A stretch of 64,000 nt of DNA, taken from NCBI RefSeq assembly GCF_900636365.1, contig NZ_LR134266.1, positions 819,501 through 883,500 on the forward strand, written 5' to 3'. The notes under the pieces are model-generated. The model worked only from the letters and a program-made list of their open reading frames with translations, made no database searches and had not been told where the DNA came from. Below are positions 18,618 to 28,423 of this stretch, in pieces. The DNA is from Streptococcus viridans (GTDB taxonomy: Bacteria > Bacillota > Bacilli > Lactobacillales > Streptococcaceae). The translations under genes were made by a program, and so were the position numbers. Each line of letters opens with the position of its first letter. Position 1 is the first letter of the stretch.

Positions 18618-18647
18618 ATTGTAATATACATCACATATATTTGTCAA
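18618..18647 (-). promoter_or_regulatory. ppdK promoter
   Basis: On the minus strand TTGACA (18642-18647), 18 bases and TACAAT (18618-18623). Confidence 0.75.
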
Positions 18648-18669
18648 ATAAAACATGCATCTTTTTTTG

Positions 18670-18697
18670 TTGACTATTTAGATCATTCTGCTATAAT
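18670..18697 (+). promoter_or_regulatory. Promoter of the ccpN-PPDK regulator-fbp operon
   Basis: TTGACT (18670-18675), 16 bases and TATAAT (18692-18697). The leader to the TTG start codon is over 100 bases. It is back to back with the ppdK promoter, so one regulator could control both. Confidence 0.8.
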
Positions 18698-18810
18698 ATT
18701 CAGTAAAAATGATGATTATTTAAAAGTGGGGATTGGATATATTACCAATATTTCATTGGGTATGTCTTATATAACCATCGTAGAGATAGAAATAGAAAGG
18801 CTAGGAAATT

Positions 18811-19449
18811 TTGAAATTAAGTGAACGTCAAAAAAAAATAGTTGAAATTGTAAAATTGCATCAGCCCTTAAGCGGAGAGAAGATTTCTGAGTTATTGGAT
18901 ATTTCAAGAGCGACCCTTCGCCCGGATTTGTCCTTTCTGACCTTGGTTGGTATTTTGAAAGCTACACCAAAAATTGGTTATACCTACTCTGGATTAGATC
19001 TCGAAACGCTTTTCTTTTTTGATACTTTTCAAAAAGAAGTGGCAGAGATTATGACCTCTCCAGTTTTAGTCACCCATGATTCCTATATTCAGGATGCTAT
19101 TATCACCCTATTTATGTATGATGCTGATGTCCTCTATGTTATCGATGAAGGTAAGCTCTTACTTGGAATTATGTCCCGTAAAGATTTATTGAGGGCATCT
19201 CTTAATTCGAGTATCCAGACGACCCCTGTAGCAGTTTGTATGACTCGAATGCCACATATCATTACCTGTACTAAAGATATGAACATCTTAGAAGCGGCTG
19301 CCCTACTGCAAGATCATGCCATCGATTCCTTACCAGTAGTCGATGAGGAGAATGACCGAAAAATTGTGGGAACGGTGACCAAATCAGCCTTGCTCGATTA
19401 CATTATCCTACAAGCAAGAAATGCTGAACTGAAGAGTGAAGAGGAATAA
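18811..19449 (+). CDS. ccpN: CcpN-like transcriptional repressor (HTH + two CBS domains)
   Basis: The 212 residues carry an N-terminal winged helix (about 4-60, with RATLRPDLSFL as recognition region) and two CBS domains (about 73-130 and 138-200). This is the CcpN plan. In Bacillus, CcpN represses gluconeogenic genes (gapB, pckA) when ATP is high. Here it sits among ppdK, the PPDK regulator and fbp, so control of gluconeogenesis is the natural inference. The start is a TTG with GAAAGGCTAGGA upstream, and the protein start aligns with the family there. Confidence 0.85.
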   Translation: MKLSERQKKIVEIVKLHQPLSGEKISELLDISRATLRPDLSFLTLVGILKATPKIGYTYSGLDLETLFFFDTFQKEVAEIMTSPVLVTHDSYIQDAIITLFMYDADVLYVIDEGKLLLGIMSRKDLLRASLNSSIQTTPVAVCMTRMPHIITCTKDMNILEAAALLQDHAIDSLPVVDEENDRKIVGTVTKSALLDYIILQARNAELKSEEE

Positions 19450-19451
19450 AT

Positions 19452-20264
19452 ATGAAAAAAGAGATCATTGTATATAGTATTTCAGATTCTTTGGGTGGGA
19501 CTTCCCAAAAATTATTGTCAGCAGTTACCGCACAATATCCAGATATCATTTTTAATAATAGTTATCGTTTTCCTTTTATCAATCAAGAAGAGGAACTCTT
19601 GGATATCTTATATGATGCCTTGAAGGATAATGCACTTGTCATCAGCACCCTGGTCAATAGTCAGTTAGCATCAGTAGCTAGAGAATTTAGCCAAAAAAAT
19701 GGTTTGGCTTATTTGGATCTCATGCATCCATTTTTTGAAATTATCGAAGAAAAGACTGGTACCAGACCAATAGAAGTTCCAGGAACCTTGCACCGCTTGG
19801 ACAGTGATTATTTTAAGAAAATATCAGCCATTGAATTTGCTGTGAAATATGATGACGGTAAGGCACCCCAGGGGTTTTTAGAAGCCGATTTGGTCCTGCT
19901 TGGTGTTTCCCGTACCTCAAAAACTCCCCTGAGTATTTACCTGGCCAATAAGGGCTACAAGGTTGCAAATCTACCTTTGATCCCAGAAGTTCCTTTACCT
20001 CAGGTCCTAGATAAGGTTGATTCTCGTCGCTTGATTGGGCTGATCTGTGAGCCTGAAAAATTAATGAAAGTTCGAAGCCATCGCTTAGATTCTTTAGGAT
20101 TAACGCAAGAAACAAGTTATACGGATTTAGAAAAAATCTATCAAGAATTGGATTATTCCAAGAAGGTCTTTAAACAATTTGGTGCACAAGTCATTAATAT
20201 GACGGATAAATCGATTGAAGAGACAGCTTTCTTAATTGAGGAGCAAGTAAAGAAGATGAACTGA
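19452..20264 (+). CDS. Pyruvate, phosphate dikinase regulatory protein (PDRP, DUF299)
   Basis: A bifunctional serine/threonine kinase and Pi-dependent phosphorylase that switches PPDK off and on by modifying the threonine two residues before the catalytic histidine. The nucleotide-binding loop GVSRTSKTPLS is at 151-161 and the 270 residues match the family. It starts 2 bases after the ccpN-like stop. In Bacillus, ccpN is likewise followed by the DUF299 gene yqfL. The matching target sequence TSH is present in the ppdK product opposite. Confidence 0.92.
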   Translation: MKKEIIVYSISDSLGGTSQKLLSAVTAQYPDIIFNNSYRFPFINQEEELLDILYDALKDNALVISTLVNSQLASVAREFSQKNGLAYLDLMHPFFEIIEEKTGTRPIEVPGTLHRLDSDYFKKISAIEFAVKYDDGKAPQGFLEADLVLLGVSRTSKTPLSIYLANKGYKVANLPLIPEVPLPQVLDKVDSRRLIGLICEPEKLMKVRSHRLDSLGLTQETSYTDLEKIYQELDYSKKVFKQFGAQVINMTDKSIEETAFLIEEQVKKMN

Positions 20265-20317
20265 TATTTGAATCAGCGTAGATGAGGTTGTAAATAGAGA
20301 ATTTTTGGAGAGTTGAT

Positions 20318-22228
20318 ATGGAGCAATATAAGCGTATTTTACTAGAGAAATTTGATTCTCGTCAAAAAGTCATTACTGAATTGACTAATCTTAAAGCTAT
20401 TTTAAACCTACCAAAAGGGACAGAGCTCTATATTAGTGATATTCATGGAGAATTTGCAGCTTTTGATTATATTTTGAGGAGTTGTGCTGGAATTTTAAAT
20501 GAGAAAATCAATGACTGTTTTGGAGCTTCCTTGACACAAGAGGAAAAGAATACACTGTCAGCTCTAGTATCTTATCCAGAACGGGTTTTGGAACAAGTGA
20601 ATAAGGAGAAAGAGTGGTACAAATCAACGATTTCTCAGCTCTTAACTCTATTGAGTTTTGTAGCAGCTAAATACAGCCGTTCCAAACTTAGGAAGGCCTT
20701 GCCCCAGGAATATGCCTATATCATAGAAGAACTGATCTATAGTGATCTTACGCTAGCTGATAAACATTCCTATTTCCATACTATCTTAAGTTATGTTATT
20801 GAACTAAGAGAAGCGGATCCCTTTATCTTGGGAATTGCCAGCAGTATCCGTCGCTTATTGATTGATCACCTGCATGTGGTAGGAGATATTTTTGATAGGG
20901 GGGCTGCTAGTGCCCAGGTAATGGATGAGCTCCTTCATTTTCATTCTTTAGATATTCAATGGGGCAATCACGATATCATTTGGATGGGAGCTTTCTTTGG
21001 ATCCAAGGCGTGTTTATTGAATGTATTGCGCATTGCAGCACGTTATGGTTACTTGTGGGATATTGAAAAAGCTTATGGCTTAAACATTCGATCCTTAACC
21101 TTATTTGCGGATAAAACCTATAAAGCCAATCCTAAGTTTAGACCCATCCTGGGGACAAGAGCGGAGGAATTTACAGCCGAAGAAATATTACAGCTGGAAA
21201 AGGTCCATCAAGCGCTAGCCATTCTTCAATTTAAGATAGAAACTCAATTGATGAAGAGACGCCCAGAATTTCAGATGGACAATCAAATCCTGCTGGATAA
21301 CATTGATTATTGGAAGAATACAATTACTATTGACGGGAAGAGCTATTCCTTGCAAAATACTTGTTTCCAAACCATAGATCGGGCAAATCCTTCTGAATTA
21401 AGTGTAGAGGAAGATCAAATAGTGGATAGCATGCTGGCTTCCTTCCAAGGATCTCCCAAAATGGCTAAACATATGGAACTGTTAATGAAAAAAGGATCCA
21501 TGTATAAGGTTTACAACCACCACCTGCTTTTTCATGGCTGTATTCCCTTGAAACCTTCTGGGGACTTTCAACCTCTAGTTCTTCATCAAGCTCATTATGC
21601 TGGGAAAGAATTACTAGACTTTTTCGAATATCATATTCGACTTGCAGCAAAAAACAAAGAAGTTGGGGACGACCTTTCAACGGATTTAGTGTGGTATTGC
21701 TGGCGAGGGCCATTATCTCCCCTCTTTGGGAAGAATAAGATGACGACCTTTGAACGGTATTTTATTGAGGAGGCAGAAACGCATAAAGAAGTAGAAAATG
21801 AGTATTTTAGCTATCGCAATTCAAAAAAGATTTGCCAATTCATTTTAGAAGAATTTGGTCTTGAAACCAATCTATCTCGTATTGTGAATGGGCATACACC
21901 TGTTAAAACAGGAAAAGGGGAATCTCCCATTCGAGGTGAAGGACTACTCTTTGTCATTGATGGGGGGCTTTGTGAAGCATATCAAAAGAAGACAGGTACA
22001 GCAGGCTACTCACTCCTTAACAATTCCTATGGTTTTCAACTTGTAACCCATCAGCCCTTCCAAGATATTCAAAAGGTTGTAGATTCTCCATTTGAGCAAA
22101 CTTCCTTGAAGAAGGTGATTGAAGACCTGGAGGACCGGACCCTCATCCAATCAACCACCATTGGTCAAAACTTACTAGAACAACAGCAGTTACTGATCCA
22201 ATTGCTCCATGAATTTTATGATGGTTGA
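20318..22228 (+). CDS. fbp: Fructose-1,6-bisphosphatase, class III (Firmicute type)
   Basis: Removes the 1-phosphate of fructose-1,6-bisphosphate, the irreversible step of gluconeogenesis. The 636-residue metallophosphatase has DIHGEFAAFD (41-50), GDIFDRG (189-195) and WGNHD (215-219) as metal-binding motifs, and NGHTPVKTGKGESP late in the chain. TTTGGAGAG precedes the ATG. It follows the PPDK regulator by 53 bases, without a visible terminator between them. With ppdK it would complete a route from pyruvate to hexose phosphate, together with reversible glycolytic enzymes. Confidence 0.94.
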   Translation: MEQYKRILLEKFDSRQKVITELTNLKAILNLPKGTELYISDIHGEFAAFDYILRSCAGILNEKINDCFGASLTQEEKNTLSALVSYPERVLEQVNKEKEWYKSTISQLLTLLSFVAAKYSRSKLRKALPQEYAYIIEELIYSDLTLADKHSYFHTILSYVIELREADPFILGIASSIRRLLIDHLHVVGDIFDRGAASAQVMDELLHFHSLDIQWGNHDIIWMGAFFGSKACLLNVLRIAARYGYLWDIEKAYGLNIRSLTLFADKTYKANPKFRPILGTRAEEFTAEEILQLEKVHQALAILQFKIETQLMKRRPEFQMDNQILLDNIDYWKNTITIDGKSYSLQNTCFQTIDRANPSELSVEEDQIVDSMLASFQGSPKMAKHMELLMKKGSMYKVYNHHLLFHGCIPLKPSGDFQPLVLHQAHYAGKELLDFFEYHIRLAAKNKEVGDDLSTDLVWYCWRGPLSPLFGKNKMTTFERYFIEEAETHKEVENEYFSYRNSKKICQFILEEFGLETNLSRIVNGHTPVKTGKGESPIRGEGLLFVIDGGLCEAYQKKTGTAGYSLLNNSYGFQLVTHQPFQDIQKVVDSPFEQTSLKKVIEDLEDRTLIQSTTIGQNLLEQQQLLIQLLHEFYDG

Positions 22229-22380
22229 CATCATAAACCAAAGGAACAAACAAAAGAACAGAAAAGAATCCTAAATAGCTTTTTTATAAAGATAGCCAAG
22301 AGCCTTAAGTAGCCATTTAATTTTTTTAAACACTTAAAAGAATTTTTAAAAGAAAATCCGTTTTCAAGGAACAAAAATGC
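22229..22380. other. AT-rich spacer downstream of fbp
   Basis: No gene, clear terminator or repeat seen. The stretch is A/T-rich with a few weak inverted repeats around 22290-22330. Confidence 0.5.
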
Positions 22381-22409
22381 TTGTCTTTGTCTGATAGAAG
22401 TGATATACT
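22381..22409 (+). promoter_or_regulatory. rplU operon promoter
   Basis: TTGTCT (22381-22386), 17 bases and TATACT (22404-22409) with TGA in the extended -10 position. Confidence 0.75.
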
Positions 22410-22415
22410 TAGAGA

Positions 22416-22540
22416 GTTGACTATGCACATGCCTGTGCAACCGCTCGATCATCGTCGCTCATCCATTGAGCTTAAGTGGTTCGTCCCACGATGCTAGGCG
22501 AGTCTTCACAAAATACGGGGAAACCCAAAAATACATAGGA
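22416..22540 (+). ncRNA. Ribosomal protein L21 leader
   Basis: The ~130-base 5' UTR before rplU starts with a TGCACA/TGTGCA hairpin (22422-22437) followed by a GCTCGATCATCG region and a second paired domain. This matches the layout of the L21 leader motif of Firmicutes, thought to mediate feedback by the ribosomal protein. A covariance-model search would confirm it. Confidence 0.65.
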
Positions 22541-22548
22541 GGTGCATA

Positions 22549-22863
22549 ATGAGCACATACGCAATCATTAAAACTGGCGGAAAACAAGTTAAAGTTGAAG
22601 TTGGTCAAGCAGTCTACGTTGAAAAATTGAACGTTGAAGCTGGTCAAGAAGTTACATTTAACGAAGTTGTTCTTGTTGGTGGTGAAAACACTGTTGTCGG
22701 AACTCCACTTGTTTCAGGAGCTACTGTTGTTGGAACTGTTGAAAAACAAGGAAAACAAAAGAAAGTTGTTACTTACAAGTACAAACCTAAAAAAGGTAGC
22801 CACCGTAAACAAGGTCACCGTCAACCTTACACTAAAGTTGTCATCAACGCAATCAACGCTTAA
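22549..22863 (+). CDS. rplU: 50S ribosomal protein L21
   Basis: A 104-residue protein of the large subunit. The N-terminus [14 protein letters not shown] and the C-terminal [15 protein letters not shown] segment are diagnostic. AGGAGGTG precedes the ATG and the L21 leader lies upstream. It is first in the conserved operon rplU-prp-rpmA. Confidence 0.98.
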   Translation: MSTYAIIKTGGKQVKVEVGQAVYVEKLNVEAGQEVTFNEVVLVGGENTVVGTPLVSGATVVGTVEKQGKQKKVVTYKYKPKKGSHRKQGHRQPYTKVVINAINA

Positions 22864-23223
<360 letters not shown>

Positions 23224-23240
23224 CATGGAGGAAAACAATT

Positions 23241-23534
23241 ATGTTGAAATTGAATCTTGCTAACTTGCAACTTTTCGCCCACAAAAAAGGTGGAGGTTCT
23301 ACATCAAACGGACGTGATTCACAAGCAAAACGTCTTGGAGCTAAAGCAGCTGATGGACAAACTGTAACAGGTGGATCTATCCTTTACCGTCAACGCGGTA
23401 CTCACATCTACCCAGGTGTGAACGTTGGACGTGGTGGAGACGATACTTTGTTCGCTAAAGTTGAAGGCGTAGTACGCTTCGAACGCAAAGGTCGCGATAA
23501 GAAACAAGTTTCTGTTTACCCAATCGCTAAATAA
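23241..23534 (+). CDS. rpmA: 50S ribosomal protein L27 with Prp-cleaved N-terminal extension
   Basis: A 97-residue large-subunit protein near the peptidyl transferase centre. The N-terminus reads [16 protein letters not shown]; Prp is expected to cut after the Phe so that the mature protein starts AHKKGGG. GGAGG precedes the ATG. It is last in the rplU-prp-rpmA operon, before a strong terminator. Confidence 0.98.
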   Translation: MLKLNLANLQLFAHKKGGGSTSNGRDSQAKRLGAKAADGQTVTGGSILYRQRGTHIYPGVNVGRGGDDTLFAKVEGVVRFERKGRDKKQVSVYPIAK

Positions 23535-23543
23535 TTTGTATTC

Positions 23544-23575
23544 AAAAACTCTCTGATTGGTCAGAGAGTTTTTTT
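23544..23575 (+). terminator. Rho-independent terminator after rpmA
   Basis: Stem AAAACTCTCTGA/TCAGAGAGTTTT with a TTGG loop and a T run. Confidence 0.92.
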
Positions 23576-23621
23576 GTGCTCTTTCGATTGATGCCCCCAT
23601 CTTTTTTCATCCTCTAGATTA

Positions 23622-23630
23622 TGGTATAAT
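23622..23630 (+). promoter_or_regulatory. Extended -10 promoter of the LysR-lspA-rluD operon
   Basis: TGGTATAAT (TATAAT 23625-23630), 28 bases before the LysR gene ATG. Confidence 0.65.
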
Positions 23631-23658
23631 GGAGTGATATTGTTAGAAGGAAGAAGAC

Positions 23659-24561
23659 ATGAATATTCAACAATTACGCTATGTTGTCGCGATTGCTAAT
23701 AGTGGTACTTTTCGTGAAGCAGCTGAAAAAATGTACGTTAGTCAACCGAGTCTGTCCATCTCTGTGAGAGACTTGGAGAAGGAACTTGGCTTTAAAATTT
23801 TCCGTCGGACTAGTTCAGGGACTTTCTTGACCCGCCGCGGGATGGAATTTTATGAAAAGGCCCAAGAATTGGTCAAGGGCTTTGATGTTTTTCAAAACCA
23901 GTATGCTAATCCTGAGGAAGAAAAGAAGGAATTCTCGATCTCGAGCCAGCACTATGATTTCCTTCCTCCATTGATTACCCAATTCTCTGTCCTTTATCCG
24001 GAGAATAAAGACTTCCGGATATTTGAGTCGACGACAGTTCAAATCTTGGATGAAGTGGCTCAAGGGCATAGTGAATTAGGGATTATCTACCTCAATAAGC
24101 AAAATACCAAGGGAATCATGCAACGAGTGGATAAACTGGGCTTGGAAGTCGTTGATCTCATTCCTTTCCAGACCCATATTTATTTGCGCAAGGGTCATCC
24201 ATTAGCCAAGAAAGAATTCTTAGTGATGGAGGACTTGGCACACCTACCGACCGTTCGCTTTACCCAGGAAAAGGATGAGTATCTCTACTATTCGGAGAAC
24301 TTCGTCGATACTAGTAGCAGTTCCCAACTCTTCAATGTGACAGACCGAGCGACCTTGAATGGGATCTTAGAGCGGACCGATGCCTATGCGACTGGGTCTG
24401 GCTTCTTGGATAGCCAGTCGGTGAACGGTATTACCGTTATCCCCTTGATCGATGATCTGAATAATAAAATGGTCTATGTCAAGCGGGAAGAGGTGGATCT
24501 CTCACCTGTAGCTGAGAAGTTTGTCCAAGTCATGGAAGCCTACTTTGATGAGAAGAGGTAG
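23659..24561 (+). CDS. metR: LysR-family regulator, MetR/MtaR (CpsY) type
   Basis: The 300 residues have an N-terminal winged helix (helix-turn-helix about 18-37, ending YVSQPSLSISVRDLE) and a LysR effector domain. The N-terminus MNIQQLRYVVAIANSGTF and the position just upstream of lspA-rluD and downstream of rpmA match the streptococcal methionine regulator called MetR, MtaR or CpsY. Those proteins bind TATAGTTTnAAACTATA boxes. A near-perfect box lies before metA at 839-855. The subfamily call rests on memory of sequence and synteny. Confidence 0.75.
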   Translation: MNIQQLRYVVAIANSGTFREAAEKMYVSQPSLSISVRDLEKELGFKIFRRTSSGTFLTRRGMEFYEKAQELVKGFDVFQNQYANPEEEKKEFSISSQHYDFLPPLITQFSVLYPENKDFRIFESTTVQILDEVAQGHSELGIIYLNKQNTKGIMQRVDKLGLEVVDLIPFQTHIYLRKGHPLAKKEFLVMEDLAHLPTVRFTQEKDEYLYYSENFVDTSSSSQLFNVTDRATLNGILERTDAYATGSGFLDSQSVNGITVIPLIDDLNNKMVYVKREEVDLSPVAEKFVQVMEAYFDEKR

Positions 24562-24564
24562 GCA

Positions 24565-25026
24565 ATGAAGAGAAAAGTAAGTATTTTTATCAGTATCCTC
24601 CTCTTAATCCTTATGGATCAAGCGGTGAAGGGGTATGTTGTTAAGGAGATCCCGCTAGGGGGTATGCGTCGCTTCATTCCCAAAGTAGTCAGTCTGACCT
24701 ACCTAAAGAATTCTGGCGCAGCCTTCTCCATGTTAGAAAACCAACAGTGGTTCTTTGCCATCATTACCCTGATTGCGATGGGAGCAGCCTTTGTCTACCT
24801 TTATCGTCACATCAAAGGTTCACTCTGGCTTTTGTTGGGGTTGACGCTGATTATCTCAGGGGGAATCGGCAACTTTATTGACCGGGTTCGTCAGGGCTTT
24901 GTCGTCGATATGTTTCACTTGGATTTTATGAATTTTGCCATTTTTAATGTAGCAGATATTTATTTAACCGTCGGTGTGGGCTTGTTATTGATCTATATTT
25001 TAAGAGAGGAGAGCCATGGAAGTTAG
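24565..25026 (+). CDS. lspA: Lipoprotein signal peptidase (signal peptidase II)
   Basis: Membrane aspartyl protease that removes the signal peptide of diacylglyceryl-modified prolipoproteins. The 153 residues have four membrane segments. The catalytic aspartates are Asp115 (GFVVDMF) and Asp131 (FNVADIY), with the conserved GNFIDR before them. It starts 3 bases after the LysR gene and overlaps rluD by 11 bases. A clear lipoprotein substrate in this window is the LdcB-like protein at 49847. Confidence 0.96.
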   Translation: MKRKVSIFISILLLILMDQAVKGYVVKEIPLGGMRRFIPKVVSLTYLKNSGAAFSMLENQQWFFAIITLIAMGAAFVYLYRHIKGSLWLLLGLTLIISGGIGNFIDRVRQGFVVDMFHLDFMNFAIFNVADIYLTVGVGLLLIYILREESHGS

Positions 25027-25906
25027 AGTAGAAGTCGCTGGAGCGCGACTAGATAAGGCTGTCTCAGAGTTGACTGAACTCTCACGTGGCTTGGCCAACG
25101 AGCAGATCAAGGAAGGAAAGATCCTCGTCAACGGTCAAGTCAAAAAGGCCAAATATACCGTAAAAGAAGGGGATGTCATCAGCTATGAAGTCCCTCAAGT
25201 GGAAGAAGTGACCTACGAGGCGGAAGATATCCCCTTAGAGATTGTCTATCAGGATGCGGATGTCGCAGTGGTCAACAAGCCCCAGGGCATGGTGGTCCAT
25301 CCTAGTGCCGGTCACACCAGTGGGACGCTGGTCAATGCCCTTATGTATCACATCAAGGACTTGTCAGGGATCAATGGGGAGCTTCGTCCGGGGATTGTCC
25401 ATCGAATCGACAAGGACACCTCTGGCCTCCTTATGGTGGCCAAGAACGATGCGGCCCATGTAGCCTTAGCAGATGAGCTCAAGGCTAAGAAGTCCCTGCG
25501 TAAATATTGTGCCATTGTTCATGGCAATTTGCCTAACGATCGAGGTGTCATTGAGGCGCCGATTGGGCGGAGTGACAAGGACCGCAAGAAGCAGGCTGTG
25601 ACAGCCAAAGGGAAACCAGCCCTGACCCGTTTCCATGTCTTGGAACGTTTTGGGGATTATAGCTTGGTCGAGCTGCAATTGGAGACCGGGCGAACCCACC
25701 AGATCCGGGTTCACATGGCCTATATTGGCCATCCGGTCGCTGGTGATGAAGTCTATGGACCTCGCAGGACTTTGAAAGGCCATGGGCAATTCCTCCATGC
25801 TAAGACACTGGGCTTTACCCATCCTCGGACGGGAGAGGTCATGGAATTTTCAGTGGAGGTTCCGGAGATTTTCCAAAAAACCTTGGAGCAGCTTCGTCAA
25901 GGATAA
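25016..25906 (+). CDS. rluD: RluD-family 23S rRNA pseudouridine synthase
   Basis: The 296 residues have an S4 RNA-binding domain (about 5-55) and the RluA/RluD catalytic domain with HRIDKDTSG at 129-137, where Asp132 is the nucleophile. Family members isomerise uridines in 23S rRNA; the exact position is not predictable from sequence. It overlaps lspA by 11 bases, with GAGGAGAG before the ATG. Confidence 0.9.
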   Translation: MEVRVEVAGARLDKAVSELTELSRGLANEQIKEGKILVNGQVKKAKYTVKEGDVISYEVPQVEEVTYEAEDIPLEIVYQDADVAVVNKPQGMVVHPSAGHTSGTLVNALMYHIKDLSGINGELRPGIVHRIDKDTSGLLMVAKNDAAHVALADELKAKKSLRKYCAIVHGNLPNDRGVIEAPIGRSDKDRKKQAVTAKGKPALTRFHVLERFGDYSLVELQLETGRTHQIRVHMAYIGHPVAGDEVYGPRRTLKGHGQFLHAKTLGFTHPRTGEVMEFSVEVPEIFQKTLEQLRQG

Positions 25907-25924
25907 GCATTCAATCATAAAAAC

Positions 25925-25959
25925 GAGTTTGACTCTTGAGGTTCAAACTCTTTTTTTTT
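25925..25959 (+). terminator. Rho-independent terminator after rluD
   Basis: Stem GAGTTTGA/TCAAACTC followed by nine T's. Confidence 0.88.
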
Positions 25960-26013
25960 GTGGGCAAATGAAGGTTCTCCCTGGTCCGCTCTTAGTATTT
26001 TTTAAGGCTTTCA

Positions 26014-26022
26014 TGGTATAAT
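26014..26022 (+). promoter_or_regulatory. Extended -10 promoter of the proBAC operon
   Basis: TGGTATAAT (TATAAT 26017-26022). It overlaps an in-frame ATG at 26021, which therefore cannot be the start of translation. Confidence 0.75.
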
Positions 26023-26053
26023 GTTACAATCGAATACTCTGGAGAATGAATGG

Positions 26054-27163
26054 ATGAAGAATAAGCGAATTGTGTTTAAAGTGGGGACCTCTTCCCTAAC
26101 TAATCAAGATGGAAGCTTGTCTCGGAGCAAGGTCAAGGCCATCACCCAGCAACTAGCTCTCTTACATGAGCAAGAGCATGAATTGATTTTGGTCTCTTCG
26201 GGGGCGATTGCGGCTGGTTTTGGTGCGCTTGGCTTCAAAAAACGCCCGACCAAAATCGCAGACAAGCAGGCTTCTGCAGCAGTTGGCCAAGGTCTGCTGT
26301 TAGAAGAATATACCTCTAATCTACTGGTCCGCGACATCGTATCTGCCCAGGTCCTCTTGACCCAGGATGACTTTGTCGACCAACGTCGCTATAAAAATGC
26401 CCACCAGGCACTGTCTGTCCTCTTGCAAAGAGGGGCTATTCCGATTATCAATGAGAACGATACAGTTTCGATTGAAGAACTCAAGGTCGGAGACAACGAT
26501 ACCCTAAGTGCCCAAGTGGCGGCTATGGTCCAGGCGGATCTCTTGGTCTTACTGACAGATGTCGATGGTCTTTATACAGGACATCCTCAAAAAGATCCGA
26601 CTGCCAAACGCTTGGATCGAATCGATTCAATCAGCAAGGAGATTATCGATATGGCCGGTGGAGCAGGCTCAAGTAATGGGACAGGTGGCATGCTGACAAA
26701 AATCAAAGCAGCCACCATTGCCACCGAGTCAGGAGTTCCTGTTTACATTTGCTCGTCCTTGAAGGAAGACGCTCTTCTAGAAGCAGCAGAGAAGACTCAG
26801 GATGGTAGCTATTTTACAGCTCAGGACAAGTTTTTGCGCAATCAGAAACAGTGGCTGGCCTTCTATGCCCCTAGCCAAGGGTCTGTATGGCTGGACCAAG
26901 GGGCGGTTAAGGCTGTCAAAGAAGAGGGCAAGAGTATCCTTGTGTCTGGTGTGGTAAAGGTTGAGGGAGCTTTCTCTTTCTTCGATATTATCACGGTTCA
27001 TGATGGAGAGACTGGACAGGTCATTGGGAAAGGGCGTACCCGCTTAGGGGCTGCGGCCATTAAGGATTTGCTCCATGGTCAAAAGCCAAAGGGTATTGTC
27101 ATTCACCGGGATGATTGGATTACCATCACACCTGAGGTAGAACTCTTATTTACAGAATTTTAA
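26054..27163 (+). CDS. proB: Glutamate 5-kinase
   Basis: Phosphorylates glutamate, the first and feedback-regulated step of proline synthesis. An amino-acid kinase domain (1-250; [30 protein letters not shown]) is followed by a C-terminal PUA domain (about 275-369). I start at 26054 because GGAGA lies 8 bases upstream and the upstream in-frame ATG overlaps the -10 box. The 369 residues agree with family length. It leads proB-proA-proC. Confidence 0.95.
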   Translation: MKNKRIVFKVGTSSLTNQDGSLSRSKVKAITQQLALLHEQEHELILVSSGAIAAGFGALGFKKRPTKIADKQASAAVGQGLLLEEYTSNLLVRDIVSAQVLLTQDDFVDQRRYKNAHQALSVLLQRGAIPIINENDTVSIEELKVGDNDTLSAQVAAMVQADLLVLLTDVDGLYTGHPQKDPTAKRLDRIDSISKEIIDMAGGAGSSNGTGGMLTKIKAATIATESGVPVYICSSLKEDALLEAAEKTQDGSYFTAQDKFLRNQKQWLAFYAPSQGSVWLDQGAVKAVKEEGKSILVSGVVKVEGAFSFFDIITVHDGETGQVIGKGRTRLGAAAIKDLLHGQKPKGIVIHRDDWITITPEVELLFTEF

Positions 27164-27175
27164 AGGAGGGATTAG

Positions 27176-28420
27176 ATGGAGACGATTGACCAGATTCGCC
27201 TGGCTAAACAGGCCAAAAAAAGTATTAATACTGCAACAAGTGATGAGAAAAATAAAGCCTTAAGAGCGATGGCCGACGCCTTGGTTGACGCAACAGCTGA
27301 TATTTTGGCTGCTAATCAATTGGATATGGAAGCAGCTCAGGGCCGGATTTCGGAGGTAATGCTGGATCGCCTGCTCTTGACAGAAGAGCGCATTCAAGCC
27401 ATGGCCGATGGGATTCTCCAAGTGGCTGCCCTACCCGATCCAGTCGGAGAACTCTTGGAGGAGCGGACCCTGGAGAACGGTTTGGTCATTCAGAAGAAAC
27501 GAGTGGCCATGGGGGTTATTGGGATTATCTATGAAAGTCGTCCAAACGTGACCTCTGATGCAGCAGCCTTGGCCCTGAAAAGCGGGAGTGCTGTTGTTCT
27601 GCGCAGTGGCAAGGATGCCTATCAGACAGCCCATGCCATCGTTAGCGCCTTAAAAACAGGTTTGCAAGCAACCACCATTGATCCCGCTGTCCTCCAGTTG
27701 GTCGAAGATACCAGTCGGGAGAGCAGTCTGGTCATGATGAAGGCCAAGGGGGATCTAGACCTTCTCATTCCACGTGGGGGAGCTGGCTTGATCCAGGCAG
27801 TTGTAGAGCAAGCAATTGTCCCTGTGATTGAGACAGGAACAGGTATTGTCCACGTCTATGTCGATCAAGTGGCAGATTTAGACAAGGCTCTCAATATCAT
27901 CCAGAATGCCAAGACCAGCCGACCATCCGTCTGTAATGCCATGGAAGTTCTCTTGGTGCATGAAGCTATTGCTGGTGACTTTCTGCCACTAGTGAAGAAA
28001 GTCTTGGTAGAAGAGGCTCCGGCACCAGTGGAGATGCGCTTGGATGCTCAAGCCCAGCAAATCATTGCGGGGACACTAGCTTCTGTGACTGACTTTGATA
28101 CGGAATTCTTGGATTATGTCATGGCTGTCAAGGTGGTCCCTTCTGTAGAAGAGGCGATTGCTCATATTGAAGCCCACAGTACCCACCATTCAGATGCCAT
28201 TGTCTCTGAAGATCCAAGAGCCGTTGAAGTCTTCAGCAACCAGGTAGACTCGGCAGCCGTTTACGTTAATGCCTCGACCCGCTTCACAGATGGCGGAGAG
28301 TTTGGCCTAGGCTGTGAGATGGGGATCTCGACCCAGAAGTTGCATGCGCGTGGTCCCATGGGCTTGCGTGAGCTGACCAGCTATAAGTATCTGGTCACTG
28401 GAAACGGTCAAGTGAGGTAA
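27176..28420 (+). CDS. proA: Gamma-glutamyl phosphate reductase
   Basis: Reduces glutamyl-5-phosphate to glutamate semialdehyde with NADPH. It is an aldehyde-dehydrogenase fold of 414 residues. The catalytic Cys253 lies in [12 protein letters not shown], and [13 protein letters not shown] near 119-131 is a family signature. AAAGGAGG precedes the ATG, 12 bases after proB. Confidence 0.96.
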   Translation: METIDQIRLAKQAKKSINTATSDEKNKALRAMADALVDATADILAANQLDMEAAQGRISEVMLDRLLLTEERIQAMADGILQVAALPDPVGELLEERTLENGLVIQKKRVAMGVIGIIYESRPNVTSDAAALALKSGSAVVLRSGKDAYQTAHAIVSALKTGLQATTIDPAVLQLVEDTSRESSLVMMKAKGDLDLLIPRGGAGLIQAVVEQAIVPVIETGTGIVHVYVDQVADLDKALNIIQNAKTSRPSVCNAMEVLLVHEAIAGDFLPLVKKVLVEEAPAPVEMRLDAQAQQIIAGTLASVTDFDTEFLDYVMAVKVVPSVEEAIAHIEAHSTHHSDAIVSEDPRAVEVFSNQVDSAAVYVNASTRFTDGGEFGLGCEMGISTQKLHARGPMGLRELTSYKYLVTGNGQVR

Positions 28421-28423
28421 GAC

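Noticed and set aside
26021..26053. Start of proB at ATG 26021
   Set aside because: This ATG overlaps the TATAAT box at 26017-26022, so it is not in the transcript. ATG 26054 has a ribosome site.
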